In this document: in pieces, positions 8,675 through 17,513 of the stretch
Layout of the letters: the number at the start of each line of letters is the position of its first letter
Position numbering within the stretch: the first letter of the stretch is position 1
Assembly: GCA_014360905.1 (NCBI GenBank)
Contig: JACIWW010000016.1
Span: 1-64,000, forward strand
Direction of reading: 5' to 3'
Source of the DNA: Chloroflexota bacterium
Lineage (GTDB): Bacteria > Chloroflexota > Anaerolineae > UBA2200
DNA: 64,000 nt
Program-made: the position numbers and the translations under genes
Notes under the pieces: model-generated
Databases searched by the model: none
The model's input: the letters and a program-made list of their open reading frames with translations, nothing else
What the model was told of the DNA's origin: nothing

Positions 8675-8800
8675 TGATAGAATTGTTAAGGGATTGGGTT
8701 CCTTGTGGCCTTAGCGAGTGACCTGCTGGCTAACAGTATAGCAAGTTGTCCCTTGAGTGTCAAGCCATGAACAACTGCTAACCTAGGAGGGAACTAACGG

Positions 8801-8833
8801 AAAACGGCAGCCCCAGCTCCCAAGGCTGCCGTT
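8801..8833 (-). terminator. Intrinsic terminator after the DUF5666 gene
   Basis: On the minus strand, AACGGCAGCC and GGCTGCCGTT form a perfect 10-bp stem with an 11-nt loop, followed by TTTTCC. It lies 110 bp beyond the stop of the gene at 8945. Confidence 0.7.
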
Positions 8834-8944
8834 CGTCGGATGGCTTGCTGAGGTCACAGGGGCCTGGCTGCTCTCCTGCCATCGCCCCTGCGGGAGCTGT
8901 GCTCCTTCCTCTCAGTGTCGCGCAGAGCGAAAGCAAAACACATC

Positions 8945-9940
8945 CTATTCTGGGGTTTGCGTAGTAGCGGACAGGATCTCGATCTTCTGCGCCGTCAATG
9001 GCCGACGCGGTATGGACACAGCCTGCACATGAGCCATCAACCCAACTCGTGGCGTGCCCACGATCTCCGTCTCGCGCGTTACCCATACCTCGCGCCCACC
9101 CACGACCCAGCGTCCAATGTAAGTGGGGGGATAAATGGCGATATTGGGTGGCAATCGTTCAATCTTGCCGGTCCATTCGATCAGTTGTGACTCATCCTGC
9201 ACCACGATGAGCAGGGCCAACAATAGGCCATTGGGTTGCCTGATCGCCCGTACCTTGGCCGTCAGACCAACCCGCGGCTGACCAACGATCGTAGTCTGCC
9301 GCGTCACCTGCACCCGCTGTCCTCCGATGATCCAGGCCGGCTGACCCATGTACTGGATGACGCCCTCGAACTCTACCACACGCTCGGACAGAGGGAGCAC
9401 CTCGATCTTCAGGGCCTTCAATCCCTCGCTGGTGCGCACAGCCAGCACATGCACCACCACGCCGACTTTCAGTTCTCCTATGATCACCGTAGAGTCGTCA
9501 TACAGGATCCTGAGCCCGTTCACCACCAAATAGGTGTCTCCCACCTCGCTGACCCAGCCACGGATGGCAATGGGGCGCACCGTGTCGCTCGTTGCCAACA
9601 CGCGTATCCAAATCGCCTCCAGCACTGCTGCGCTGGAGTCGGGTCCTGGCACGCGCTTGGCCTCGACCTCCACGTGAGAGCCCTCTACGGCAGGGCCAAG
9701 CGTCTCATCCAACGTAGTGTCTTCGGTCACCCCCACTTGACGGTTGCCGATGATCCAAATGCCCAACGTGGTGTCATCGGGGCGATCCACCACTACCCCA
9801 CGGAATCGTATTAGCAACGTGGGAGGGCCAACCACTGGCGGATCCGTCTCGGGGTCAGCCAGGGCAACTCCACCACCCAGCGCCAGCACCAGGCTGGCTA
9901 GCACTACTGTCAAGATTACCAAGCGCCACTTTTGGTTCAT
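8945..9940 (-). CDS. Secreted DUF5666-repeat protein
   Basis: A 331-residue protein with a signal peptide (VILTVVLASLVLALGGGVALA) and four similar beta-rich units of about 65-75 residues. Each contains a phrase like W-I/V-I-G-G-x-x-V-x-V-T-x-x-T-x-I and ends in a G-x-x-V-x-V-x-A segment, as in DUF5666 domains. The units are diverged, not recently duplicated. The function is unknown; such proteins are extracytoplasmic. The ATG at 9940 lies 8 bp from AAAGGAG, whereas an in-frame GTG at 9949 abuts it, so 9940 is preferred. It is the last gene of a minus-strand series with the esterase and phosphatase genes. Confidence 0.8.
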   Translation of the reverse strand: MNQKWRLVILTVVLASLVLALGGGVALADPETDPPVVGPPTLLIRFRGVVVDRPDDTTLGIWIIGNRQVGVTEDTTLDETLGPAVEGSHVEVEAKRVPGPDSSAAVLEAIWIRVLATSDTVRPIAIRGWVSEVGDTYLVVNGLRILYDDSTVIIGELKVGVVVHVLAVRTSEGLKALKIEVLPLSERVVEFEGVIQYMGQPAWIIGGQRVQVTRQTTIVGQPRVGLTAKVRAIRQPNGLLLALLIVVQDESQLIEWTGKIERLPPNIAIYPPTYIGRWVVGGREVWVTRETEIVGTPRVGLMAHVQAVSIPRRPLTAQKIEILSATTQTPE

Positions 9941-10049
9941 TCTATACACTCCTTTCTCCCTGAATCTAGGGGGCGTTTTCGCCCCTCACTTCAGAAGAGA
10001 GCCCAACGCGAGAAAAAATACACAAATACAAGAAACCGGGTTTCTTATG

Positions 10050-10991
10050 CTATCTTTGCTGCGCAAACAGCCAGGCATATAGTTCTTCATCAGCGTATGC
10101 CCGCTCCCAAGCCTGCGTGTGCGCCGCATCATCGTAGAGCGTGAAGCGCACATTGCCCCCGCATTCCTGCAGTGCCAGCACCGCTTTCTCCGAATCGGTG
10201 TAGGGCACATTCTGGTCCAGCCGCCCATGGAAAACCCAGATGGGCAGTTCCTTCAGATCGCACATGTTCTGCGGCACCTCGTCACTCACAGCGTTAGCTC
10301 CGCCGGCGATGGGCACCATGGCAGCAAAACGCTGCGGATAGCGCAGCGCCAGTGCCCACGCCCCATACGCCCCCATGCTGATGCCTGTCAGATAGACGCG
10401 TTCGGCATCAATGGCGTACAGGGACTGCACTTGATCCAGGAAAGCACCCAAGATGTGCACCCGAGACACCCAGCGCTTTCCCTGGGGACATTGCGGCGAT
10501 ATGACCACTGCCGGGAAATCGGGACGCCCCTCCAGCATTTTGGGCAGTCCCTCCCTCTTCAGCAGGCCTGGGTTCTCGCCACGTTCTTCCGAGCCATGCA
10601 AGAACAGGACGAGCGGCCATTTCCGCCCCTCCTCCTGCCTATAATCCTGGGGAAGATACAAGAGATAATGGACCTGAACGATCTCCGTCATGCCGCCAGC
10701 GCCTTCTACCTGCACCGTGGTTGAGCAGGCTTGCTGTCCGCTCCAGGGGCGGGGCGTAGGCGATGGGCTCATGCTCGGCGTCGCGGTAGGGCTTGGCGTA
10801 GCGGTTGCCGGCACGGGCGAGGCTGTAGCGGTGGGGGTGGAAGTCGGAGCAATGGGTGTAGCCGTTGCTGTATGCGTCGGGGAAAGAGCAACCTGGCGCA
10901 CAACCGGAGAGGCGCTGGGATGACCGGCACTTGTGCAGCCTACCAGCATGCTCATGACCGCGACGGAGAGCAAAAACGCCAGGTACTTCAA
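10050..10991 (-). CDS. Lipoprotein esterase/peptidase, alpha/beta-hydrolase (COG4099-like)
   Basis: A 313-residue lipoprotein. It has a lipobox (VGC, Cys19), a long Thr/Pro/Ser linker to about residue 82, then an alpha/beta-hydrolase domain. The oxyanion segment is LFLHGSEERGEN and the nucleophile elbow is GISMGAYG with Ser205; Asp259 (HGRLDQNVPY) and His291 (DAAHTQAW) complete a triad. This resembles the predicted peptidases and PHB-depolymerase-like carboxylesterases of COG4099. The start is inferred to be TTG 10991, overlapping the stop of the upstream phosphatase (ATTGA), because it is the only start that puts a signal peptide at the N-terminus. Translational coupling with the phosphatase gene is therefore likely. 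Confidence 0.82.
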   Translation of the reverse strand: MKYLAFLLSVAVMSMLVGCTSAGHPSASPVVRQVALSPTHTATATPIAPTSTPTATASPVPATATPSPTATPSMSPSPTPRPWSGQQACSTTVQVEGAGGMTEIVQVHYLLYLPQDYRQEEGRKWPLVLFLHGSEERGENPGLLKREGLPKMLEGRPDFPAVVISPQCPQGKRWVSRVHILGAFLDQVQSLYAIDAERVYLTGISMGAYGAWALALRYPQRFAAMVPIAGGANAVSDEVPQNMCDLKELPIWVFHGRLDQNVPYTDSEKAVLALQECGGNVRFTLYDDAAHTQAWERAYADEELYAWLFAQQR

Positions 10992-11773
10992 TCCCCGGCC
11001 TCCTCCCCGCGGATGAGCGCCAGCAACTGGGGCAGCAGAGCCTTCGTTGCGGCCAAGCCTTCGCTGGCGTAGATCGTGGCATTCCCCTGCCAGTCGCCGA
11101 AGTAGCCACCCGCTTCCTGCAGGATGGGCAAGAGAGGAGCACTGTCCCACACGCTCATCACCGGGTCGAGCATGACATCCACCCGCCCCGTCGCTACCAG
11201 GCCATAGCCATAGGCATCGCCCCAGCCGGCGCAGTAATAAGTGGCCGCCTGGATGCGCTGCCATGCTTCTCCTCGTCCGTAGCGCTCAAAAAGGCTCAAA
11301 GAGGTAAATGCCACCACTGCCTGACGGAGATGGGACACGTTCGAAACATGCGCGCGGCGTCCATTCCACCAGCATCCTTCGCCGCTGGCTGCAGCGATCA
11401 TTTCATCCAATGCGGGAAAGTAGGTCACGCCGACCTTCGTGTCTCCTTCGATTTCCAGCGCCAGAAGCACGCCATAGAGCGGCACGCCACAGACAAAGGA
11501 TTTGGTGCCGTCAATGGGGTCAATGAACCAGCGATGGCTCGCTTCCTCGCTGCCTTGTTCGCCGTACTCCTCGCCCACGATGAAATGCTGCGGATATTTC
11601 CGCTCGATGCGCTGGCGAATCAACTCTTCTGCCCGGCGATCCGCCACTGTCACCGGACTGCCATCGGTCTTGAACTCAGGTCGTGTATCCGCTTGGAAGT
11701 AGCCCAGTGTAAGTCTACCTGCCAGGTAGGCTGTTTCGACGGCAAAGTCTAAATATTCACGCAAAGATTCCAT
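10988..11773 (-). CDS. Inositol monophosphatase-family phosphatase (possibly histidinol-phosphatase)
   Basis: A 261-residue Mg2+-dependent phosphatase of the IMPase superfamily. Metal ligands are visible in GEEYG (Glu68/69) and in the signature WFIDPIDGTKSF (Asp85, Asp88), and the C-terminal motif VWDSAPLLPILQEAGG supplies the third aspartate. Length is standard. The family includes inositol-1-phosphatase, histidinol-phosphatase (HisN) and CysQ; the WFIDPIDGTKSFV version is most like HisN, but no his genes are nearby, so the substrate stays open. The 3' end overlaps the TTG start of the esterase gene. Confidence 0.88.
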   Translation of the reverse strand: MESLREYLDFAVETAYLAGRLTLGYFQADTRPEFKTDGSPVTVADRRAEELIRQRIERKYPQHFIVGEEYGEQGSEEASHRWFIDPIDGTKSFVCGVPLYGVLLALEIEGDTKVGVTYFPALDEMIAAASGEGCWWNGRRAHVSNVSHLRQAVVAFTSLSLFERYGRGEAWQRIQAATYYCAGWGDAYGYGLVATGRVDVMLDPVMSVWDSAPLLPILQEAGGYFGDWQGNATIYASEGLAATKALLPQLLALIRGEEAGD

Positions 11774-11851
11774 CGCCCAATCCTTTCCCCGCGAGTAATC
11801 GTGCTACTACGTCATCTGTTTATTTGTGCCCCCTATGCGTTGACCGCTGCC

Positions 11852-12259
11852 CTATTTGGCTTCCTTGACCAAAATGTACAACTCAAAGGTCTTTGCTGGT
11901 GCAACCCTTTGCTCCCACGAACGGTGGTAGACGAGGCGCAGCCACTCTTCCCCCGCAGCCACAGCCTGAAAATGGATCGTCATCTTGCCCCCTGCACCGA
12001 GAGCATTGCTGTCCGGTACAAACTCTGGCTCCCCGACCTGCTGCACAACGCGGACCTCCCCCGCCAACTCCCATTGATACCCCGTGGTGGGGTTAGCATC
12101 CAACACCACATCGAACTTGTCTCCGACGCGCAGTTCGAGCATGCTGCCGGTATCCCTTTCCACCACCTTCAGCGGCTTCCGTGCCACCGTGCAAGCGACT
12201 AGAGCCACCACACACACCATGCACCATAACCCCATAGATTGCCATAACCGCTTATCCAT
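11852..12259 (-). CDS. Chagasin-type (MEROPS I42) protease inhibitor lipoprotein
   Basis: A 135-residue lipoprotein (lipobox LVAC, Cys23) with an immunoglobulin-like inhibitor domain of the chagasin family. The key L4 loop motif NPTTGYQW is at residues 56-63 and the following strands include MTIHFQAVAAGEEWLRLVYHR. Chagasin-type proteins inhibit papain-like cysteine proteases. Here it would sit on the outer face of the membrane, perhaps protecting surface proteins. It lies in a minus-strand series between DUF998 and phosphatase genes. The upstream peptidase C69 is not a papain-type enzyme, so a direct pairing is unlikely. Confidence 0.88.
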   Translation of the reverse strand: MDKRLWQSMGLWCMVCVVALVACTVARKPLKVVERDTGSMLELRVGDKFDVVLDANPTTGYQWELAGEVRVVQQVGEPEFVPDSNALGAGGKMTIHFQAVAAGEEWLRLVYHRSWEQRVAPAKTFELYILVKEAK

Positions 12260-12299
12260 TTGTATTCCTTTCTGTTTTCTGTTTGACGCTTTCCATCTC

Positions 12300-12869
12300 C
12301 TATTCCAACAACAACCTCATGCCCGTCGCAAACACCCGGCTGGTCAAGATCAACGTCGCCACAATCTCTGGCACCGCCAAGCCATTGTGAGGGACACCCA
12401 TGATTGCTAGGAAAGCGCCTATTCCAGCAGCGATCGTCAGCGCACCATGCACTCGTTGCCCTTTGCACCATGTTGCCGCGCCGAGCAACACATAACCAAC
12501 GGGCGTGATGAGAAAATAGGTCGCTGCGGCGTACCAGTGCACTCCACCATAGTTCTCCGGGAACACTCCAACCCCAATCAGCCCCACAGCGCCGATGAAT
12601 GCCGCTGCCGTCCCGCAATAACCAATCCAGCCTGGCCCAATCCATTGCCCCACGCCGATAGCCAGTGTGGCAGTAAGCACGCCGCCGATGATCAGCGCCG
12701 CGTTGAACCAGCCAGCCGTTCCAGGGTGGACCCCCAAGTCGCTCAACGCATTGGTGTGCCAGTTGAACCAGGGCGAAATGGCAACGGCAAAGAAGATCAT
12801 GCCCAGTGAAACGACCGGAGCAATCACGCCGCATAGTCCGGCCACGCGGAGGAAAGACTTCCTTGTCAT
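12300..12869 (-). CDS. DUF998 family membrane protein
   Basis: A 189-residue integral membrane protein with about six hydrophobic segments. Its N-terminus (GVIAPVVSLGMIFFAVAISPWFNWHTNALSDLG) matches the DUF998 pattern of a proline-containing first helix followed by the NALSDLG phrase. The function is unknown. The start lies 6 bp downstream of the peptidase C69 stop and the chagasin-like gene follows after 40 bp, so the three genes are probably co-transcribed. Confidence 0.82.
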   Translation of the reverse strand: MTRKSFLRVAGLCGVIAPVVSLGMIFFAVAISPWFNWHTNALSDLGVHPGTAGWFNAALIIGGVLTATLAIGVGQWIGPGWIGYCGTAAAFIGAVGLIGVGVFPENYGGVHWYAAATYFLITPVGYVLLGAATWCKGQRVHGALTIAAGIGAFLAIMGVPHNGLAVPEIVATLILTSRVFATGMRLLLE

Positions 12870-12875
12870 CCGATG

Positions 12876-14252
12876 CTATACCGAATGCTCTATCTTGAAC
12901 TCTGCTGCTTTGTTGAAGCCATCCCAGGCCAGCCTAAACAGCCAGGATGGTTTGTGCTTCACCGGCGTTGCTGAAACCATTTCAGACCAACGCACTGTCG
13001 CCTCCCGCGCTCGCGCAAAGCACGAGGCGGTAAAATCCCGCAGGAAAGGCGCCCGCTCCTCTACGCTCATGCCACGGTATTGGGCATACATCTCTGCTGC
13101 CTCACCCAGGAAGGCTTGCTCCAGTGCATCGCGCTCGCTGCGGTACAAGGTCATCCGCGTTGCATAATCCTGGATCACAGCGCGGTGCAATCTCTCGTGC
13201 GTCCACCATAACGACTGCTCGTCGTAGTGGCCGCTTGGCTCTGGTCCCAGGTCGGGCAGCCCAGCTCCGCCCAGGTACACCGGCTTGAAGATGCCCGTGC
13301 ATGTCCCGGAGGTGCCGGTCAGCCAATACGTGGGCAGGTCGCGCGCCAGGTGAGCCACCATCGCCCCCGTTGACTGGCTTGGACGCGTCGGCCCCAGCCC
13401 AGCATGTACGCAAATGGTATCCATCACCCAGCCCCGGCTAGGGTTCCAGGTAGCATCGGCAACCGCGCCAGAGCCGTGATCGCGCAGCACGGACATCATC
13501 ACCTGCGGCGTAATGCGTCCCTGCTGCTCCTCCAGCAGCGCAGTGGAACGGCACTGCCGTGGCCGACAGCCATCCAAGCGCGTGTACAGGAAATCCGAAT
13601 AACAACGGGCAAAATGGAAATCCTCCTTGGATTTGCACCATCCCTTCTCGATGGCATGTTCCACCAGCCCAGGCGAAGCCAGGTCCCACTTATTTCCAAT
13701 GGTCAAGCCATTGGAAATAGTGCGCACGCCGCGCACTCGTTCTGCCGCCCAGTACTTGCCTGCCGTCTCCAATACCCATGCCTCTTCGGGATCGGCGATG
13801 ATGAACGAGTTGTGATAGTACGTCTTGTGCTGAAAGCCGCAATTGCCGCTCTGGCCATAGGTCGCCAGGAGTTCCACGATGATATCCAGTGCTTTGCGTG
13901 CTGTATCCGCGCGTTCCAAGGCCAAGCGCATCATGTCCATACCTAATAGACCCGGTTCCTTGCCATAAGGTTCCCTGGTGAACACGGCTTCATTGCCTAT
14001 CGCCACACCGTGTTCGTTGGCACCCATCTCGCATCCCCACATCCAGAAGGGGCGCGAGAGGATCACTTCGTACGTTTCCGCCACCTGTGGAACCTCGATA
14101 TAGGTGCACTTGACTTTGCTCCCAGGCTCGTGCCTGGCGCGCGGGATGTACGTCAGCACCTGGGCTTCGTTTGGCTCGCGATCGCTGTTCTTGGCCAGGA
14201 TTGTCGTGCCATCAGCAGTAGCCTCGCCCACTGCCACCAGTGTATCACACAT
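12876..14252 (-). CDS. Peptidase C69 / secernin-type N-terminal nucleophile hydrolase
   Basis: A 458-residue protein beginning MCDTLVAV. Cys2 would become the N-terminal nucleophile after Met removal, as in the Ntn-hydrolases of peptidase family C69 (dipeptidase A, secernin). Supporting motifs are AKNSDREPNEAQ (residues 20-31), FWMWGCEMGANEHGVAIGNEAV, and QSGNCGF with EEAWVLETAGKYWAAERV. The protein has no signal peptide and is expected to be cytoplasmic. It is the first gene of a minus-strand series and its upstream region (14253-14497) is taken up by a palindrome array, so its promoter lies in or next to repeats. Confidence 0.87.
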   Translation of the reverse strand: MCDTLVAVGEATADGTTILAKNSDREPNEAQVLTYIPRARHEPGSKVKCTYIEVPQVAETYEVILSRPFWMWGCEMGANEHGVAIGNEAVFTREPYGKEPGLLGMDMMRLALERADTARKALDIIVELLATYGQSGNCGFQHKTYYHNSFIIADPEEAWVLETAGKYWAAERVRGVRTISNGLTIGNKWDLASPGLVEHAIEKGWCKSKEDFHFARCYSDFLYTRLDGCRPRQCRSTALLEEQQGRITPQVMMSVLRDHGSGAVADATWNPSRGWVMDTICVHAGLGPTRPSQSTGAMVAHLARDLPTYWLTGTSGTCTGIFKPVYLGGAGLPDLGPEPSGHYDEQSLWWTHERLHRAVIQDYATRMTLYRSERDALEQAFLGEAAEMYAQYRGMSVEERAPFLRDFTASCFARAREATVRWSEMVSATPVKHKPSWLFRLAWDGFNKAAEFKIEHSV

Positions 14253-14274
14253 CTCCCACCTCCATGATAGATAA

Positions 14275-14485
14275 GTTCGTAGCGCGCACTTTAATGCGCT
14301 TTGTCGTTCGTAGCGCGCACTTTAATGCGCTTTCGTTCGTAGTGCGCACTTTAATGCGCTTCGTTCGTAGTGCGCACTTTAGTGCGCTTCGTCGTTCGTA
14401 GTGCGCACTTTAATGCGCTTTGTCGTTCGTAGTGCGCACTTTAGTGCGCTTCGTCGTTCGTAGTGCGCACTTTGCTTTGCGCTGC
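14275..14485. repeat. Seven-unit tandem array of GTAG-footed palindromes
   Basis: GTTCGTAG occurs at about 14275, 14305, 14334, 14363, 14393, 14424 and 14455, a period of 29-31 bp. Each is followed by a hairpin of the type TGCGCAC-TTTA-GTGCGC, with some units GCGCGCAC or AATGCGC. Short spacers such as TTTGTC and TTCGTC vary. The last unit is degenerate. All units share one orientation, and there is no transposase gene next to this array. Confidence 0.9.
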
Positions 14486-14497
14486 GCGCATCAAACC

Positions 14498-16222
14498 TTA
14501 CCTCTCTGCAAACTGTAGCGTGTACAAGCGGTGATACACGCCACCGGCAGCCATCAACTCCCAATGCGTGCCCTGCTCCACGATCTTGCCGCCCTCCAGC
14601 ACCACGATGCGGTCAGCTCGCTGCACGGTCGCCAGACGGTGCGCAATGATGAATATAGTTCGTCCGCGCATCAGCCGCTCCAGCGCCATCTGCACTTCGT
14701 GCTCCGCTTCTGCATCCAACGAAGACGTGGGTTCGTCCAAAATCAAGATGCGCGGATCCTTCAGCAGCGCCTGCGCGATAGCCAGCCGCTGGCGCTGCCC
14801 GCTCGAAAGCCGCACCCCACGCTCGCCAATCACCGTATCATAACCTTCCGGTAGATTGACAATGAACTCCTCGGCACAAGCGGCGCGTGCCACCGCGGCG
14901 ATCTCCTCATCGCTGGCCCCGGGCTTGCCATAGGCAATGTTCTCGCGCACCGTCCCACCAAAGAGGAAGATATCCTGTGGCACTAGCCCGATCTGCTCGC
15001 GCAGGCTGCGTAAGCGCACGCGACGGATATCGTAGCCATCAATTTCAATGCGTCCCTGGGTCGGTTCGTAGAAGCGCAGTAGCAGGCTGACCAGAGTGGT
15101 CTTCCCCTCCCCACTGTGCCCAACCAAAGCGATGACCTCGCCAGGTTGGACCTCTAGGTCGATCCCCTGCAAGACCGGTTCCACGCCGTTGTAACTGAAA
15201 TGCACATCCACAAAGCGCACCAATCCCTTCACCGGCGGCAACTCTGGAGCCTGCGCATCGTCCAAAGGCTCGGGCTCGGCCCGCATCAGTTCCAACACGC
15301 GTCGCGCTGCACCAATCGCCTCTTGCACCTGTGAATACAGGCCAGCCATCGCCGCCATCGGCCCGCTCACCAGCATCATGTACACCAGAAAAGCCACCAT
15401 CTCGCCAGGAGTCATCATGCCCGCCAGGACCTGCTGCCCACCAAACCACAACAGAGCCAGGATGAACCCCAGTCCCAAAAAACTAATCAAGGCCATGAAC
15501 GCTGCGCGCAGGCGAGTGCGTTGCATCGCCGTGCCAAAACCTGCTTCGACATAGCGCCCAAAGCGGCGTCGTTCCGAATCCTCCTGGACGAAGGATTTGA
15601 CCACGCGTACCCCCGCCAGCGTCTCCTCCAGGACCGCAGTGGCATCGGCCAAGCGATCCTGCACGGCTGTGGACAAGCGCCGCAAAGGTCGCCCGAATAA
15701 GGCGGAAACACCCAAGATCACTGGCACGAGGACAAACACCAGCACAGTCAGTTGCCAGTTCATTACCAGCATCAAGACACCGCCGCCGGCCAGAGTGATG
15801 ATCTCGCGCAGGAGGTAGATAGGAGTTTCGGTCAGCATGGCCTGAATCACGGTGATATCGTTCGTCACCCGTGAGACCAATTCGCCCACGCGCCGCTCAG
15901 TCAGAAAACGCAGCGGCAGACCAACCATGCGGTCATAGATGGCTCGCCGCAGGTCCACCGTCACCCGTTGTGCCACGAAAGTGAGCGCATAACTTTGGAC
16001 AAAGGTGAACAATGCCTGCAGCAAAAAGAGCACCAACAGGCTCAGAATCAATCGGTTGAGTTGGCTCTGCTCTCGGCTGACGAACACCGAGTCTACCAGA
16101 GCACGCAGCGCCCAAGGCAAGGCTAGGCTGATGAGACTGCCTGCCATCAGCGCTAGCCCAGCCAGAGTCATCTGCTTCCAATACGGCCTTACATAGCGAA
16201 ACAACGCGCGCAGTTCAGACAA
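14498..16222 (-). CDS. ABC exporter half-transporter (MsbA/LmrA-like)
   Basis: A 574-residue fused permease-ATPase. Six transmembrane helices lie in residues 1-310 and a nucleotide-binding domain in about 335-574. The domain has Walker A GHSGEGKTT, signature LSSGQRQRLAIAQALL, Walker B LILDEPTSSLD with catalytic Glu, and the switch histidine in IIAHRLATV. All catalytic residues are intact, so it can work as a homodimer, unlike the two heterodimeric pairs elsewhere in the window. The substrate is likely lipid or drug but unresolved. The 3' end lies next to the palindrome array at 14275-14485. The ATP-grasp gene upstream is on the same strand, 152 bp away. Confidence 0.92.
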   Translation of the reverse strand: MSELRALFRYVRPYWKQMTLAGLALMAGSLISLALPWALRALVDSVFVSREQSQLNRLILSLLVLFLLQALFTFVQSYALTFVAQRVTVDLRRAIYDRMVGLPLRFLTERRVGELVSRVTNDITVIQAMLTETPIYLLREIITLAGGGVLMLVMNWQLTVLVFVLVPVILGVSALFGRPLRRLSTAVQDRLADATAVLEETLAGVRVVKSFVQEDSERRRFGRYVEAGFGTAMQRTRLRAAFMALISFLGLGFILALLWFGGQQVLAGMMTPGEMVAFLVYMMLVSGPMAAMAGLYSQVQEAIGAARRVLELMRAEPEPLDDAQAPELPPVKGLVRFVDVHFSYNGVEPVLQGIDLEVQPGEVIALVGHSGEGKTTLVSLLLRFYEPTQGRIEIDGYDIRRVRLRSLREQIGLVPQDIFLFGGTVRENIAYGKPGASDEEIAAVARAACAEEFIVNLPEGYDTVIGERGVRLSSGQRQRLAIAQALLKDPRILILDEPTSSLDAEAEHEVQMALERLMRGRTIFIIAHRLATVQRADRIVVLEGGKIVEQGTHWELMAAGGVYHRLYTLQFAER

Positions 16223-16374
16223 GAGACCTGCCTTTGCTACTAACCGATAAGCGTGTCGCTAGCCACTTCAGTCGCTTTATCGCAGACGAGCGCAGCCATC
16301 AATATACACACCATACCACTATCCGGCACTTCATAAGCGATGACCGTGCAACCACGGCATGGTATAACAAGCCG

Positions 16375-17412
16375 TCAGAACCAATGTCGTCCTAATTTGG
16401 GATGACGCTTCGCGGCGAGATTGATCAGATAACTGGCCATTGCTCCATAGGAATAGCCAGCCTCCGCTGCGGCATAGACTGTGCTCGTTTCTGCGCTGAT
16501 GTCTGGGTTGGGGTTCACATCCAGGACGTAGAAAATGCCGCCTCGCAAGCGGATGTCCAACCGTCCATAGTCGCGGCAGCCAAGAGCCAGGTACGCGGCG
16601 CGTGCCGTCTGCTCCAGTTGCCTGCATTCGTCCTCATCCAGCGGCGCGGGCAAGCGCAACTGGATGCAGTCATAGTGCAATGAACCAGGACAGAACTTGG
16701 AATCAAAACTGCACAAACGGTCATGTATATCAGCAAAGGCGCTGAAATCCATCTCTGCCGGCGGTAGAACTTGCACCTCCCCATTGCCCCATAGCGTAAC
16801 GTGGAACTCGCGACCATCAATGAAATCTTCGACTAGAGCAGGTTGGTGAAATACATCGAGCACATAGGCGATCCGTTCGCATAGCTCTTCCGGCGTGAGC
16901 ACTACCGATTCGGGGGTGACGCCATAACTACAGTGTTCATGTACCGGCTTGACAATGGCTGGGAAACAACCCCAATCGGAAGCCTGAGCCCTTTCGTAAA
17001 TCTTCCAACGCGGTGTGGGAATGCCACATTGACTCAGCAAACGCTTCACTCTGCCCTTAGCCCAGCTCAGAGTCAGCACGGACGCGGGCGAACCAGTGTA
17101 CGTGAACCCCAAAGCACTCAACGTCTGGGCCACTTGTGCCTCGCTGTAGGGCACTCCAGGCAGGCTTTCGCACCAGTTGAAAACGATGTGCTGATCCGGA
17201 TCGTACTCGCCGAGATAGGCAGCCAGTTCCGCATTGGAAACAGGCACAGTGGTAACAGGATGCCCCAGCTCCTGCAGTTCCTCTACCAGGCGGTTAACGT
17301 CGCGCTGCGCTTCCTCTATCTCGTCAACCGTCCATGAGGTGTCCAGGTCATGCATCAACAACACGGGCAAATCGGTGCGGGTATGAATTGCGCTCACGTT
17401 CAACACCTCCAC
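16375..17412 (-). CDS. D-alanine-D-alanine ligase-like ATP-grasp protein
   Basis: A 345-residue ATP-grasp enzyme. The central domain carries FPAIVKPVHEHCSYGVTPESVV (ATP-binding loop), and the C-terminal part has GCRDYGRLDIRL and FYVLDVNPNPDIS, the metal-binding Asn/Glu region of the D-Ala-D-Ala ligase fold. The N-terminal domain is not that of standard Ddl, and no cell-wall genes are nearby. Members of this subfamily are annotated broadly as D-Ala-D-Ala ligase family proteins, and the acceptor is unknown. The protein has no signal peptide, so it is probably cytoplasmic. Confidence 0.8.
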   Translation of the reverse strand: MEVLNVSAIHTRTDLPVLLMHDLDTSWTVDEIEEAQRDVNRLVEELQELGHPVTTVPVSNAELAAYLGEYDPDQHIVFNWCESLPGVPYSEAQVAQTLSALGFTYTGSPASVLTLSWAKGRVKRLLSQCGIPTPRWKIYERAQASDWGCFPAIVKPVHEHCSYGVTPESVVLTPEELCERIAYVLDVFHQPALVEDFIDGREFHVTLWGNGEVQVLPPAEMDFSAFADIHDRLCSFDSKFCPGSLHYDCIQLRLPAPLDEDECRQLEQTARAAYLALGCRDYGRLDIRLRGGIFYVLDVNPNPDISAETSTVYAAAEAGYSYGAMASYLINLAAKRHPKLGRHWF

Positions 17413-17513
17413 TTTGATTGGGCCAAGCCCTTATGCAGTTTTTCTGCCCGTGCACTTCCGCGAAACTGGCCGCGGTACATGCAGCAGAGGCTACTCATTC
17501 ACCAAGCGTCTTT

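Noticed and set aside
14275-14485. The regular array as a CRISPR
   Set aside because: Units are self-palindromic with only 6-10 bp between them, there are no unique spacers of about 30 bp, and no cas genes are present.
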